From Clostridiales bacterium (GTDB taxonomy: Bacteria; Bacillota; Clostridia; Oscillospirales; CAG-272): a DNA stretch of 16,544 nucleotides. Below the pieces are notes generated by a model, which was not told where the DNA came from, did no database searches, and worked only from the letters and a program-made list of their open reading frames with translations. The translations under genes were made by a program, and so were the position numbers. Of this stretch, positions 1 to 6,565 are shown piece after piece (position 1 is the first letter of the stretch; the number at the start of each line of letters is the position of its first letter). The stretch is from contig SFNW01000030.1 in assembly GCA_004554105.1 (NCBI GenBank), positions 1 through 16,544 of the forward strand, read 5' to 3'.

Positions 1-15
1 AATCCAAAAACCGCT

Positions 16-24
16 TGCTATAAT
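16..24 (+). promoter_or_regulatory. Extended –10 promoter of ferritin gene
   Basis: TATAAT at 19–24 is preceded by TG at 16–17, giving an extended –10 (TGCTATAAT). The –35 would lie outside the window. Transcription would begin near position 31, inside the adjacent palindrome. A weaker alternative –10 is TATAAA at 53–58. Confidence 0.6.
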
Positions 25-26
25 AA

Positions 27-43
27 GAACAGGAATTGTTCCT
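27..43. promoter_or_regulatory. Candidate operator overlapping the ferritin transcription start
   Basis: Two interleaved inverted repeats lie just downstream of the –10: GAACA-N5-TGTTC (27–41) and AGGAA-TTG-TTCCT (31–43). A repressor bound here would block initiation. It does not clearly match the classical Fur or PerR box, so the regulator is unknown. Confidence 0.4.
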
Positions 44-85
44 ATATTTGACTATAAATTTAATAGGTTGAAAGGAATCGAAACA

Positions 86-595
86 ATGGACGCAAAAGTG
101 GCAAGCCTGCTGAACGAGCAGATCAACAAGGAGCTCTACTCCGCCTATCTCTATCTCGACTTTGCAAACTACTATGCCTCGGTCGGTCTGGACGGCTTTG
201 AGAACTGGTACCGCGTACAGGCACAGGAGGAGCGTGACCACGCGATGCTGTTCTACCAGTACCTGCAGAACAACGGCGAAACCGTCACCTTCGGCGCAGT
301 CGACGCACCGAACTGGACGCGCGGTGACAACATGACGCCCTTGAAAAAGGCATTTGAGCATGAACAGTATGTCACTTCGCTGATCAACACCATCTACGCG
401 GCGGCATACGAGGTACACGATTTCCGCACCATGCAAGTGCTCGACTGGTTTGTCAAGGAGCAGGGTGAGGAGGAGAAGAACGCCTCGGATATGATTACCA
501 AGATGGAGCTGTTCGGCACCGACGCCAAGGGACTTTATATGCTCAACAGCGAGCTGAAAGCCCGCGTCTACACGGCACCGTCGCTGGTGCTTTAA
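86..595 (+). CDS. ftnA: Non-haem bacterial ferritin (FtnA type)
   Basis: Cytosolic iron-storage ferritin that oxidises Fe(II) and stores it as a mineral core in a 24-subunit shell. The start is ATG at 86, with AAAGGAA at 71–76; an in-frame TTG at 68 is less likely because it lies at the ribosome site. The product is 169 aa, normal for the family. Ferroxidase ligands are visible by position: E16, E49 and H52 (in EERDH), E93, and the EQGEEEK segment (E125, Q126, E128, E129) corresponding to the E. coli FtnA third-iron region. No haem-ligand methionine was looked for in detail, but overall similarity is to FtnA rather than bacterioferritin. Rubrerythrin follows 77 bp downstream with no terminator between them, so the two probably form an iron and peroxide defence operon. 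Confidence 0.93.
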   Translation: MDAKVASLLNEQINKELYSAYLYLDFANYYASVGLDGFENWYRVQAQEERDHAMLFYQYLQNNGETVTFGAVDAPNWTRGDNMTPLKKAFEHEQYVTSLINTIYAAAYEVHDFRTMQVLDWFVKEQGEEEKNASDMITKMELFGTDAKGLYMLNSELKARVYTAPSLVL

Positions 596-672
596 GCCGC
601 GGCGCAAAATCAAACGACATCTCTTGCAAAAGAAAAACATAGAATTTATCAAAACGAGGAGGAACGACTACA

Positions 673-1218
673 ATGAGTAAGACCAACAAATATGCGGGTA
701 CGCAGACCGAGAAAAACCTCATGGCGGCATTTGCCGGCGAATCCGAGGCAAGAAACAAGTACACCTATTTCGCATCGGTCGCCAAGAAGCAGGGCTTTGA
801 GCAGATTGCGGCTCTGTTCCAGAAGACAGCCGACAACGAAAAGGAGCACGCCAAGCTGTGGTTTAAAGAGCTGGAGGGCATCGGCGACACCGCCGAAAAC
901 CTGCTCGCCGCCGCCGAGGGCGAAAACTACGAGTGGACCGATATGTACGAGGGCTTTGCCAAGACCGCCGAGGAGGAGGGCTTCACCGCGCTCGCAGCAC
1001 GCTTCCGCCTGATTGCGGCAATCGAAAAGCATCATGAGGAGCGCTACCGTGCGCTTCTGCACAATGTCGAGGCCGCCGAGGTCTTTGCCAAGAGCGACGT
1101 CAAGGTTTGGGAATGCCGCAACTGCGGTCATATCGTCGTCGGCACCGAAGCGCCGAAGGTATGCCCCGCCTGCCAGCACCCGCAGAGCTACTTTGAAGTA
1201 CACGCCGAAAATTATTAA
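673..1218 (+). CDS. rbr: Rubrerythrin
   Basis: Rubrerythrin reduces hydrogen peroxide in the cytosol of anaerobes, drawing electrons from NAD(P)H via rubredoxin-type partners. It has 181 aa in two domains. The N-terminal ferritin-like di-iron domain (about 1–140) carries E23, E56 and H59 (EKEH), E87 and D90 (EWTD) and E118 and H121 (EKHH). The C-terminal rubredoxin-like domain holds an Fe(Cys)4 site: C148, C151, C164, C167 (CRNC and CPAC). The start ATG follows GAGGAGGAAC. D90 replaces a glutamate seen in the Desulfovibrio protein. A weak promoter (TTGCAA at 624–629, TATCAA at 647–652) may give extra expression, but co-transcription with ferritin is likely. A strong terminator follows. Confidence 0.95.
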   Translation: MSKTNKYAGTQTEKNLMAAFAGESEARNKYTYFASVAKKQGFEQIAALFQKTADNEKEHAKLWFKELEGIGDTAENLLAAAEGENYEWTDMYEGFAKTAEEEGFTALAARFRLIAAIEKHHEERYRALLHNVEAAEVFAKSDVKVWECRNCGHIVVGTEAPKVCPACQHPQSYFEVHAENY

Positions 1219-1238
1219 ACCTAAGCTGTTTCGTAAAC

Positions 1239-1271
1239 CCGCCGTCGGATAATTCCGACGGCGGATTTTTT
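1239..1271 (+). terminator. Rho-independent terminator after rubrerythrin
   Basis: A perfect 10-bp stem CCGCCGTCGG/CCGACGGCGG (1239–1248 and 1255–1264) with a 6-nt loop is followed by ATTTTTT. Confidence 0.93.
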
Positions 1272-1299
1272 CTCTGTCTGCAATCGCACCCCTCCCCTT

Positions 1300-1328
1300 G
1301 CATATTTTCGCCCGCCGTCTCATAAGCA
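1300..1328 (+). promoter_or_regulatory. Sigma-E-like promoter for spoIVA
   Basis: GCATATT at 1300–1306, a 14-nt spacer, then CATAAGCA at 1321–1328. This fits the mother-cell sigma-E pattern (–35 ATATT, 14–15 nt, –10 CATAnnnT) except at the last –10 base. In Bacillus subtilis spoIVA belongs to the sigma-E regulon, which supports the reading. Confidence 0.55.
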
Positions 1329-1366
1329 TAGGACAAGAGAAAAAACACGCACACGGAGGAACGAGC

Positions 1367-2845
1367 ATGGTACAGAGCAGTATTTACGAGGACATTGCAA
1401 AACGGACAAAGGGCGACATTTACATCGGCGTCGTCGGTCCCGTGCGGACGGGAAAATCCACCTTTATCAAAAAATTCATGGAAGAAATGGTGCTGCCGAA
1501 CATTGACAACGAGGACGCGCGCGCACGCGCGCGCGACGAACTGCCGCAGTCGGCAAGCGGCAAGACCGTGATGACCGCCGAGCCGAAATTCATACCCGAA
1601 AGCGGCGCGCGGCTGCGCACCGCGGGCGGTCTGCAAATGAATGTGCGCATGGTCGACTGTGTCGGCTATCCCGTGGACGGTGCGCTCGGCACCGAGGAAA
1701 ACGGCGAAGCGCGTCTGGTCAACACGCCTTGGAGCACCGACAAAATGGAGTTTTCGGCGGCGGCACGGCTCGGCACCGAGAAGGTCATGCGCGAGCATTC
1801 CACCGTCGGCGTGGTCGTCACGACCGACGGCTCGGTCTGCGAGCTGCCGCGCGAAAGCTATCTGCCAGCCGAGGAGGAAATCGTCGCCGAGATGAAGCAG
1901 AGCGGCAAGCCGTTTATCCTGCTTGTCAACTGCAAGACGCCGCACAGCGAGGAGGCGCAGAAACTCGGACGCGCGCTGGAGGAAAAATACGGCGCGGCGG
2001 TCGCGCTGGTCAACTGCACCGAGCTGTCGGCGGCGGACATCGAGGGCATTCTCTCGCTGCTGCTCGGCGAATTTCCGATTCGCCGCGTGAATATCGACCT
2101 GCCCGCGTGGATTCCCGCGCTCGGCACAGGTCACCCGCTGCACGAGAGCATCTACCGCAGCATCGCGGCGTGCGCGGGCGAACTTGAGAAAATCGGCGAG
2201 CTTCGCCGCGCCTTTGAAATGGGTATGGGCGAGAACGCAGGCGCGTACTTCGAGGACGCCGTAACCGACCTCGGCAGCGGCGAAGCGACGGTCAGACTGC
2301 GCGTGCCGACCGAAAAATATTTCGAGGTGCTTTCGGCACTCTCGGGCACGAAAATCGAAAACGACGCCGAGCTGTTCGACGTGTTCAGTGCACTGGCAAG
2401 CGCGAAAAAGAACTACGACCGCGTGGCGAGCGCACTCGCCGACGTCGAGCGCAAGGGCTACGGCATCGTGATGCCGACCGTCAACGAACTGTCCTTAAAA
2501 GAGCCGCAGATCGTCAAGCAGGCGGGCGGCTACGGCGTGCGGCTGCGTGCGGCGGCAAAGTCGATTCACATGATCAAAGCCGACATCGAAGCCGAGGTCA
2601 ACCCCATCGTCGGCACAGAGGCACAGTCGGAGGAGCTGGTGCGCTCGATCAACGCCTCGCTCGGCGAAGCGCCCGAGAAGATTTGGGACACGAATATGTT
2701 CGGCAAGTCGCTCTATGAGCTGGTCAGCGAGGGGCTGCAAACCAAGCTTGCGCATATTCCCGAGGACGCGCAAAAGCGGCTCTCCGAGACGCTCGAGCGG
2801 GTGATCAATGAGGGGAGCGGGGGTCTCATCTGCATCATTTTATAG
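1367..2845 (+). CDS. spoIVA: Stage IV sporulation protein A, spore coat ATPase
   Basis: SpoIVA is a mother-cell ATPase that polymerises around the forespore and forms the basement layer of the spore coat. The start at ATG 1367 is chosen because CGGAGGA precedes it and because the product then has 492 aa, the same as the B. subtilis protein; an upstream in-frame ATG at 1298 would add a non-homologous tail overlapping the promoter. The N-terminal GTPase-like fold shows the Walker A motif GPVRTGKST (residues 24–32) and a Walker B-like segment MVDCVGYPVDG. The protein ends in the typical hydrophobic tail SGGLICIIL, needed for membrane and SpoVM-dependent localisation in Bacillus. Monocistronic: its own sigma-E-like promoter precedes it and a terminator follows. 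Identification is secure; it marks the organism as a member of an endospore-forming lineage. Confidence 0.97.
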   Translation: MVQSSIYEDIAKRTKGDIYIGVVGPVRTGKSTFIKKFMEEMVLPNIDNEDARARARDELPQSASGKTVMTAEPKFIPESGARLRTAGGLQMNVRMVDCVGYPVDGALGTEENGEARLVNTPWSTDKMEFSAAARLGTEKVMREHSTVGVVVTTDGSVCELPRESYLPAEEEIVAEMKQSGKPFILLVNCKTPHSEEAQKLGRALEEKYGAAVALVNCTELSAADIEGILSLLLGEFPIRRVNIDLPAWIPALGTGHPLHESIYRSIAACAGELEKIGELRRAFEMGMGENAGAYFEDAVTDLGSGEATVRLRVPTEKYFEVLSALSGTKIENDAELFDVFSALASAKKNYDRVASALADVERKGYGIVMPTVNELSLKEPQIVKQAGGYGVRLRAAAKSIHMIKADIEAEVNPIVGTEAQSEELVRSINASLGEAPEKIWDTNMFGKSLYELVSEGLQTKLAHIPEDAQKRLSETLERVINEGSGGLICIIL

Positions 2846-2924
2846 GGACAGCCGTATGCGGCACAGACCGACCGGCGAAAGGCAATTATATATTTGAGGC
2901 AGTGTGCATCTGCCTTCTAAAGTT

Positions 2925-2950
2925 GAAAACCGCTCGAAAGAGCGGTTTTC
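2925..2950. terminator. Terminator downstream of spoIVA (bidirectional form)
   Basis: A perfect 11-bp stem GAAAACCGCTC / GAGCGGTTTTC is closed by a GAAA tetraloop. A-rich and T-rich ends let it work on either strand. It lies 80 bp after the spoIVA stop. Confidence 0.85.
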
Positions 2951-2978
2951 TGCATATTTGTTCTATTTTCGCCGGTCT

Positions 2979-3036
2979 ATCCGCGAAAATCACCGTCGCC
3001 GTATCTGTATACGGCTTGACGGTAATTTTCACGGAT
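2979..3036. repeat. Long imperfect hairpin with nested stem-loop
   Basis: CCGCGAAAATCACCGTC (2981–2997) pairs with GACGGTAATTTTCACGG (3018–3034) with two mismatches; T2980/A3035 and A2979/T3036 extend it. Inside sits a perfect 7-bp stem GCCGTAT (2998–3004) / ATACGGC (3009–3015) with a CTGT loop. The right arm is also the beginning of the first forward repeat copy, so the left arm reads as an inverted copy of the same repeat. Confidence 0.7.
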
Positions 3037-3194
3037 TCTGCACTCGCCTACGACTGTCCGGCAACTGCGGCGAAATACAACTTGAACGCCTTTTTCACGG
3101 ATTCTGCATCCGAATCCATCCCGTCCGACAGCAAGGTGCGATGACGGCGTGACGGTAATTTTCGCGGATTCTGCGTCCGTCTGCGACGGTCTGG
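3018..3194. repeat. Three spaced copies of a GGATTCTGC-centred repeat
   Basis: Copies start near 3018, 3084 and 3151. The first and third align over 44 bp with about eight mismatches; both contain GACGGTAATTTTC followed by CGGATTCTGC. The middle copy keeps the core TTTTTCACGGATTCTGC and is less alike outside it. Spacing is about 67 bp. No reading frame or RNA gene is recognisable here. A similar short string, TTTTTGCGGATTCT, occurs at 9287–9300. Confidence 0.65.
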
Positions 3195-3229
3195 GGGAAG
3201 GGTGCGAAAACGGGCGGATCGGAAAATGC

Positions 3230-3345
3230 CCCTACGGGTATTGCACAAATTCCGGTGTAGGGCGGGGGCTTGCTCCCGCCGCCCCGCACACAAATTCGTA
3301 GGGACCGGCGTCCCCGACGGTCCGCCGCACCAATCCGTCGGGGCG
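3230..3345. repeat. Cluster of REP-like palindromic modules
   Basis: The 25-bp module at 3257–3281 starts GTAGGGCGGGGGCTTG and folds as GGCGGG…CCCGCC. It is identical to copies at 16321–16345 and 16487–16511. A partial inverted end, CCCTAC (3230–3235), faces it. A second module at 3298–3323 starts GTAGGGACCGG and folds as GGACCG/CGGTCC. CCCCGACGG (3312–3320) also pairs with CCGTCGGGG (3335–3343). Both full modules follow the string CACAAATTC. They are noncoding here and look like dispersed REP sequences. Confidence 0.75.
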
Positions 3346-3386
3346 TATCCTTTTTCTCCCCCCCATAAAAGTTTTTTGAAAGGGGC

Positions 3387-3422
3387 GCGGGGGAAACTTT
3401 TGTACACAAAAGTTTCCCCCGC
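3387..3422. repeat. Perfect 17-bp hairpin at the ung 3' end
   Basis: GCGGGGGAAACTTTTGT (3387–3403) and its exact complement (3406–3422) are separated by two bases. It lies 28 bp past the minus-strand ung stop codon and could end that transcript, although no clear T-run follows on that strand. The preceding AAAAGTTTTTT-to-GGGGCGCGGGG arrangement is echoed in the element at 9299–9353, so it may be a dispersed repeat. Confidence 0.65.
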
Positions 3423-3450
3423 CTATTCTTCTCTTCTCTTCCCTCTCCCC

Positions 3451-4113
3451 TCAGTCCAGCCGCCAGTCGACCGGGTCGGGGAGAAGCTCGTTGGTCCTTG
3501 AAAAATGGCGGCAGCCGAAGAAGCCGTTGTACGCCGAAAGCGGACTCGGGTGCGCGGCGGTCAGCACGTGGTGATGCGGATTGGTAATCAGCGCGCGCTT
3601 ATCCTTGGCGAAACGCCCCCAAAGCAGGAAAACGATCGGCTCGTCCCGCTCGTTGAGCAGCGTAATCACGCGGTCGGTAAACTGCTCCCAGCCGATGCCG
3701 CGGTGACTTGCCGCCATGCCGCCGCGCACGGTCAGCACCGTGTTGAGCAGCAGAACGCCGTTCTCGGCCCAGCGGGTGAGGTCTCCGCTTTTCGGCGTCG
3801 GATAGCCGAGGTCGTCGCTGTATTCCTTGAAGATATTGACGAGCGACGGCGGGGGCGGCGTGCTTCCCTGCACCGAAAACGACAGCCCGTGCGCCTGCCC
3901 GGGTCCGTGATAGGGGTCCTGCCCGAGAATCACCGCCTTGACCGCGTGATAATCGGTAATTTTCAGTGCGTCAAAGATGTGGTGCATCTCGGGATAGACC
4001 GGATAATTCGGATTGGCGTACTCCGCCTTCAGAAAGGCGCGAATGCGCTGATAGTATTCCTTTTGAAATTCGTCCGCGAGCAGCGCGTCCCATTCATTGC
4101 CGAGCGATACCAT
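3451..4113 (-). CDS. ung: Uracil-DNA glycosylase, family 1
   Basis: Ung removes uracil from DNA to begin base-excision repair after cytosine deamination or dUTP incorporation. The start is ATG at 4113, with GGAGGAAACACC directly before it; longer upstream reading would run through the promoter. The product has 220 aa, typical for the family. The water-activating loop GQDPYHGPGQAHGLSF (residues 64–79) contains catalytic D66; the DNA-intercalation loop HPSPLSAYNGFFG begins at H188 with L192. PPPPSL forms the proline-rich loop. It has its own consensus promoter and is independent of the operon upstream. Confidence 0.97.
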   Translation of the reverse strand: MVSLGNEWDALLADEFQKEYYQRIRAFLKAEYANPNYPVYPEMHHIFDALKITDYHAVKAVILGQDPYHGPGQAHGLSFSVQGSTPPPPSLVNIFKEYSDDLGYPTPKSGDLTRWAENGVLLLNTVLTVRGGMAASHRGIGWEQFTDRVITLLNERDEPIVFLLWGRFAKDKRALITNPHHHVLTAAHPSPLSAYNGFFGCRHFSRTNELLPDPVDWRLD

Positions 4114-4146
4114 GGTGTTTCCTCCGATGCCGTGATGTTCTGCTTT

Positions 4147-4175
4147 ATTATAAATCGGCAAGCGGATTTTGTCAA
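4147..4175 (-). promoter_or_regulatory. Consensus sigma-A promoter of ung
   Basis: On the minus strand TTGACA (4175–4170), 17 nt, TATAAT (4152–4147): exact consensus with ideal spacing. It overlaps the stop codon of the upstream DUF4173 gene (4174–4172), and the 5' leader is about 27 nt. Confidence 0.9.
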
Positions 4176-5725
4176 TCAATAAGCCGCGCCTCGGCTTGTT
4201 CGGGGAAGATTTCATACAGATTTTCGTCAAGCAGGCGCGACGCGCGGACAGACACAACCGAACGGGCGGCGAGATTGCGTTCAACGCGGTAATTCGACAG
4301 TTGCCGAAGTGCCTGATGCGCAGCATACCGGACAGCGGAATCTTCGTCGTCACAGAGTCGTACCAGTGCGGGTACGGCGATGTCGCCGCAGCGTTCAAAA
4401 TAGTCGATGTCAACCGTCTCGTGCAGTCCGCTCTCGTAAGCGTACAGATTATAGTTTACGGTCAGCGCGCCGAGGTCGGCGACCGACGCGGCGGCGGCAA
4501 TCACACAGCCGACAAGCAGAATCACGCGGATATGCGCAAAGTGCTCACAAAAGCACTTGACCGCGACCGCAATGAATACGAAGATGAGGAAGAACATAAA
4601 GACCGACGTGGCAAGCCGCAAAAAGGTCAGCCCGTAGGTGCGGATATATAAGAACATCTTCGCGAGGGCGGCGGCAATCAGAAAGAGCGAGAAGCCCGAG
4701 ATGAAGACGACAAGCACCCGCAAAGCATTCGGCAGCCGCTCGCCGTCGCGCCGCACGAAGAGGCGCGTGAAAAAGACGAGCGCAAGATTGAAGAGACAGA
4801 GCGCGCACATTTCGCCGAAGCCGCGGCGCGCGTAGGCGGCAAAGGTCATGTCCTCGGGGCGCAGACCCGCAAAGCCGCCGGTCAGATACGAGAGCTGCGA
4901 CAGCAGATAGACAAGGTAAAGCACCGAAACCGCGCCGAGCACGATTCCCGCCGTCAGCGAATCCAGAATTGGAATGCACGGCGTTTCCTTGCGCGTAGCG
5001 GCACGAAGCTCGCCCTTTCGCGCGGCAAAGAGAAACGCAAACAGAAATGCAAAAAACAGTCCGCCGAAAATCAGCGTCGTCATGCATGCGCCGAAGTCAA
5101 ACCGAAATCCGCCGACCAGCGCGTCAAACGCCGCGTCCGCGTCGACAAGCCACCTGCCGGCAAGCAGTACGACGGGCACGGCAAGCAACAGACCCAAAAC
5201 AATGCGCCCCGCCGTGCGCGTTTCCCGCCGCTTTCCGAAAAACGCGCGCGCCGTCATCGGCAGATGCGGACAGGCGTCGCGCAAAAACAGCACGACAGGC
5301 GCAAAAAATGCGCGAAAATCGGCAAGCAGATGTTGCTCCGCGCCGGTCGCCGAAACGAGAAACAGCGAAGCGGACAAAAGGATAAACAGCAGCTTCCAAA
5401 ATGTCATCGAGGTTTCGCCGTACCAAGCGAAGCTGCCCGCCGAAATCAGGCAGGCGGCAAGGCAGACGACCCCGAACAAATCGAAATGCAGCACCCCGCG
5501 CAGATAGAGAATTGCCGCCGTCGCAAGCAGCCAAACGGCAAGCGCAAAGCCGCCCGCAAAGCCGTTGTACAGCGCAGAATTCACAAAGACGAGACAGCCG
5601 GCGAAAATCAGCAGCGCAAATACCGCGTCGCGGCACAGGGCAGGCGGCGTCCGCAAAATCGGTCTCCCCGTCATCGGGTCAAAGTTCCAGCCCTTGTCCG
5701 CGGGCTGTGTCCTGTTTTCGTTCAC
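4172..5725 (-). CDS. DUF4173 (DUF4153-like) multi-pass membrane protein
   Basis: Integral membrane protein of 517 aa and unknown biochemical role. It starts with GTG at 5725, preceded by GAGGAGACGCT, and overlaps the regulator's stop by 4 nt (GTGA), implying translational coupling. The soluble N-terminus is short; then about ten or more hydrophobic segments occupy residues 35–430. The region around SGFSLFLIAAALAKMFLY followed by RTYGLTFLRL resembles the conserved core of the DUF4173 family. The last 80 residues are soluble, with a helix-rich stretch (AVPALVRLCDDEDSAVRYAAHQAL) resembling a HEAT-like repeat. The linked DUF2975 protein and small Cro/CI regulator suggest one functional unit, perhaps for envelope sensing or stress; that is inference only. 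The last bases include the ung promoter. Confidence 0.8.
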   Translation of the reverse strand: MNENRTQPADKGWNFDPMTGRPILRTPPALCRDAVFALLIFAGCLVFVNSALYNGFAGGFALAVWLLATAAILYLRGVLHFDLFGVVCLAACLISAGSFAWYGETSMTFWKLLFILLSASLFLVSATGAEQHLLADFRAFFAPVVLFLRDACPHLPMTARAFFGKRRETRTAGRIVLGLLLAVPVVLLAGRWLVDADAAFDALVGGFRFDFGACMTTLIFGGLFFAFLFAFLFAARKGELRAATRKETPCIPILDSLTAGIVLGAVSVLYLVYLLSQLSYLTGGFAGLRPEDMTFAAYARRGFGEMCALCLFNLALVFFTRLFVRRDGERLPNALRVLVVFISGFSLFLIAAALAKMFLYIRTYGLTFLRLATSVFMFFLIFVFIAVAVKCFCEHFAHIRVILLVGCVIAAAASVADLGALTVNYNLYAYESGLHETVDIDYFERCGDIAVPALVRLCDDEDSAVRYAAHQALRQLSNYRVERNLAARSVVSVRASRLLDENLYEIFPEQAEARLID

Positions 5726-5943
5726 AGCGTCTCCTCCTCGTCGTCAACATATTCGAGAATATCGCCCGGCTGACAGCCGAGCACGCGGCAGATGGCTTCC
5801 AGCGTGGAAAAGCGGACTGCCTTTGCCTTTCCCGTCTTGAGAATCGAAAGATTTGCCTGCGTGATGCCGATTGCCTCGGCAAGCGCACCCGAGGAAATCT
5901 TCTTTTTCGCCATCTCCACGTCGAGATTGATGCGTATCGACAT
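5722..5943 (-). CDS. Small Cro/CI-type (XRE) transcriptional regulator
   Basis: A 73-aa single-domain DNA-binding protein of the YozG-like HTH class. The helix-turn-helix spans about residues 19–38 (ALAEAIGITQANLSILKTGK), followed by the typical LEAICRVLGCQPGDILEY helix. AGGAGGAAAT precedes the ATG at 5943. It lies 8 bp after the DUF2975 stop and overlaps the DUF4173 start. Small regulators of this class commonly sit beside DUF2975 membrane proteins in Firmicutes, so autoregulation of this operon or control of a partner is plausible. Function confidence is high for DNA binding, unknown for targets. Confidence 0.9.
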   Translation of the reverse strand: MSIRINLDVEMAKKKISSGALAEAIGITQANLSILKTGKAKAVRFSTLEAICRVLGCQPGDILEYVDDEEETL

Positions 5944-5951
5944 ATTTCCTC

Positions 5952-6398
5952 CTAAATCGTCAGTTCGTTTTCGTCCTTGAGCAGCACCGCGGCGTCAAAG
6001 CAGTTTTTGACCACGCGCACCACGGTGGCGATAAATGCTGCCGCCGCTGTCAGGATAAAAAACGGACCGTAAAAGAATCCGGCAACGAATAAGACGAGCG
6101 CCGCGGCATACAGCAGATACGAAATCAGCCGCAGCGCCGCTACATTGGCGGAAACGAAAACCTCGCCGCGCAGAATCCGCCGAAGCAGACGCGCGAGCGC
6201 GACAAGCGTCGCGGCGGCAAGCGGAAAAATCACGTAAAACGCGGTCGTGACGGGCAGAAACATCGTTTCGGGGCGGACGGTCAGCTCGATATAGGTCCGC
6301 ACAAGCAGCGGCGCGGTAAAGGCGAGGACAATCAGCAGTGCGCCGAAGATGTAGACCAAAGTCAAAGAGAGCCATGCGGAGCGATTTTGTTTTTTCAT
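5952..6398 (-). CDS. DUF2975 family membrane protein
   Basis: A 148-aa protein with four predicted transmembrane helices: about residues 9–31, 47–68, 87–110 and 112–132. The start is ATG at 6398 with GGAGGAATTGACG before it. Size, topology and the segment RLLRRILRGEVFVSANVAALR match DUF2975 (YoaS-like), in which a short cytosolic loop with a conserved G-x-x-F/FvsxN pattern links helices 2 and 3. It is the first gene of a three-gene operon with the XRE regulator and the DUF4173 protein. Its biochemical function is not known. Confidence 0.85.
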   Translation of the reverse strand: MKKQNRSAWLSLTLVYIFGALLIVLAFTAPLLVRTYIELTVRPETMFLPVTTAFYVIFPLAAATLVALARLLRRILRGEVFVSANVAALRLISYLLYAAALVLFVAGFFYGPFFILTAAAAFIATVVRVVKNCFDAAVLLKDENELTI

Positions 6399-6423
6399 CG
6401 TCAATTCCTCCTGTGTTGCTTTC

Positions 6424-6452
6424 AATATAGCACAGTTTTTATCGTTTGTCAA
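6424..6452 (-). promoter_or_regulatory. Promoter of DUF2975–XRE–DUF4173 operon
   Basis: On the minus strand TTGACA (6452–6447), 17 nt, TATATT (6429–6424), with TG one base before the –10. The leader is about 20 nt. Confidence 0.88.
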
Positions 6453-6464
6453 TAAAAATTTTGC

Positions 6465-6497
6465 GAAAAACGGAAATTTTGAAAAAATCCGTTTTTC
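6465..6497. repeat. Inverted repeat between divergent promoters
   Basis: GAAAAACGGA (6465–6474) and TCCGTTTTTC (6488–6497) are exact 10-bp complements with a 13-nt A/T-rich loop. It sits upstream of both divergent –35 boxes and immediately before the rightward one, so it may be an operator or simply a hairpin. Confidence 0.5.
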
Positions 6498-6498
6498 C

Positions 6499-6527
6499 TT
6501 GCGAAAAAATGCGAATTGTGCTATTCT
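6499..6527 (+). promoter_or_regulatory. Promoter of the 6566 membrane protein gene
   Basis: TTGCGA (6499–6504), 17 nt, TATTCT (6522–6527), with TG one base before the –10. The leader is about 32 nt. Confidence 0.7.
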
Positions 6528-6565
6528 ATAGACAGAAGAAAAAACACTCTAAGGGGGACTTTTCT

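Noticed and set aside
68..85. TTG start for ferritin at 68
   Set aside because: The ATG at 86 has a good ribosome site and matches the family N-terminus; the TTG lies at that ribosome site.
1100..2143. Long minus-strand frame across rubrerythrin and spoIVA
   Set aside because: It covers the terminator and sigma-E promoter and lies opposite conserved genes; there is no recognisable domain.
3018..3194. Possible CRISPR array from the spaced repeats
   Set aside because: Only three diverged copies with similar, not unique, intervening sequence, and no cas genes nearby.
3048..3407. Minus-strand reading frames through the repeat cluster
   Set aside because: They consist of translated REP and hairpin sequence, are rich in Arg/Pro/Gly, and lack a ribosome site.
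2846..3450. tRNA, rRNA or riboswitch in the long intergenic stretch
   Set aside because: No cloverleaf or known aptamer core is visible; the structure is accounted for by terminator, repeats and hairpins.
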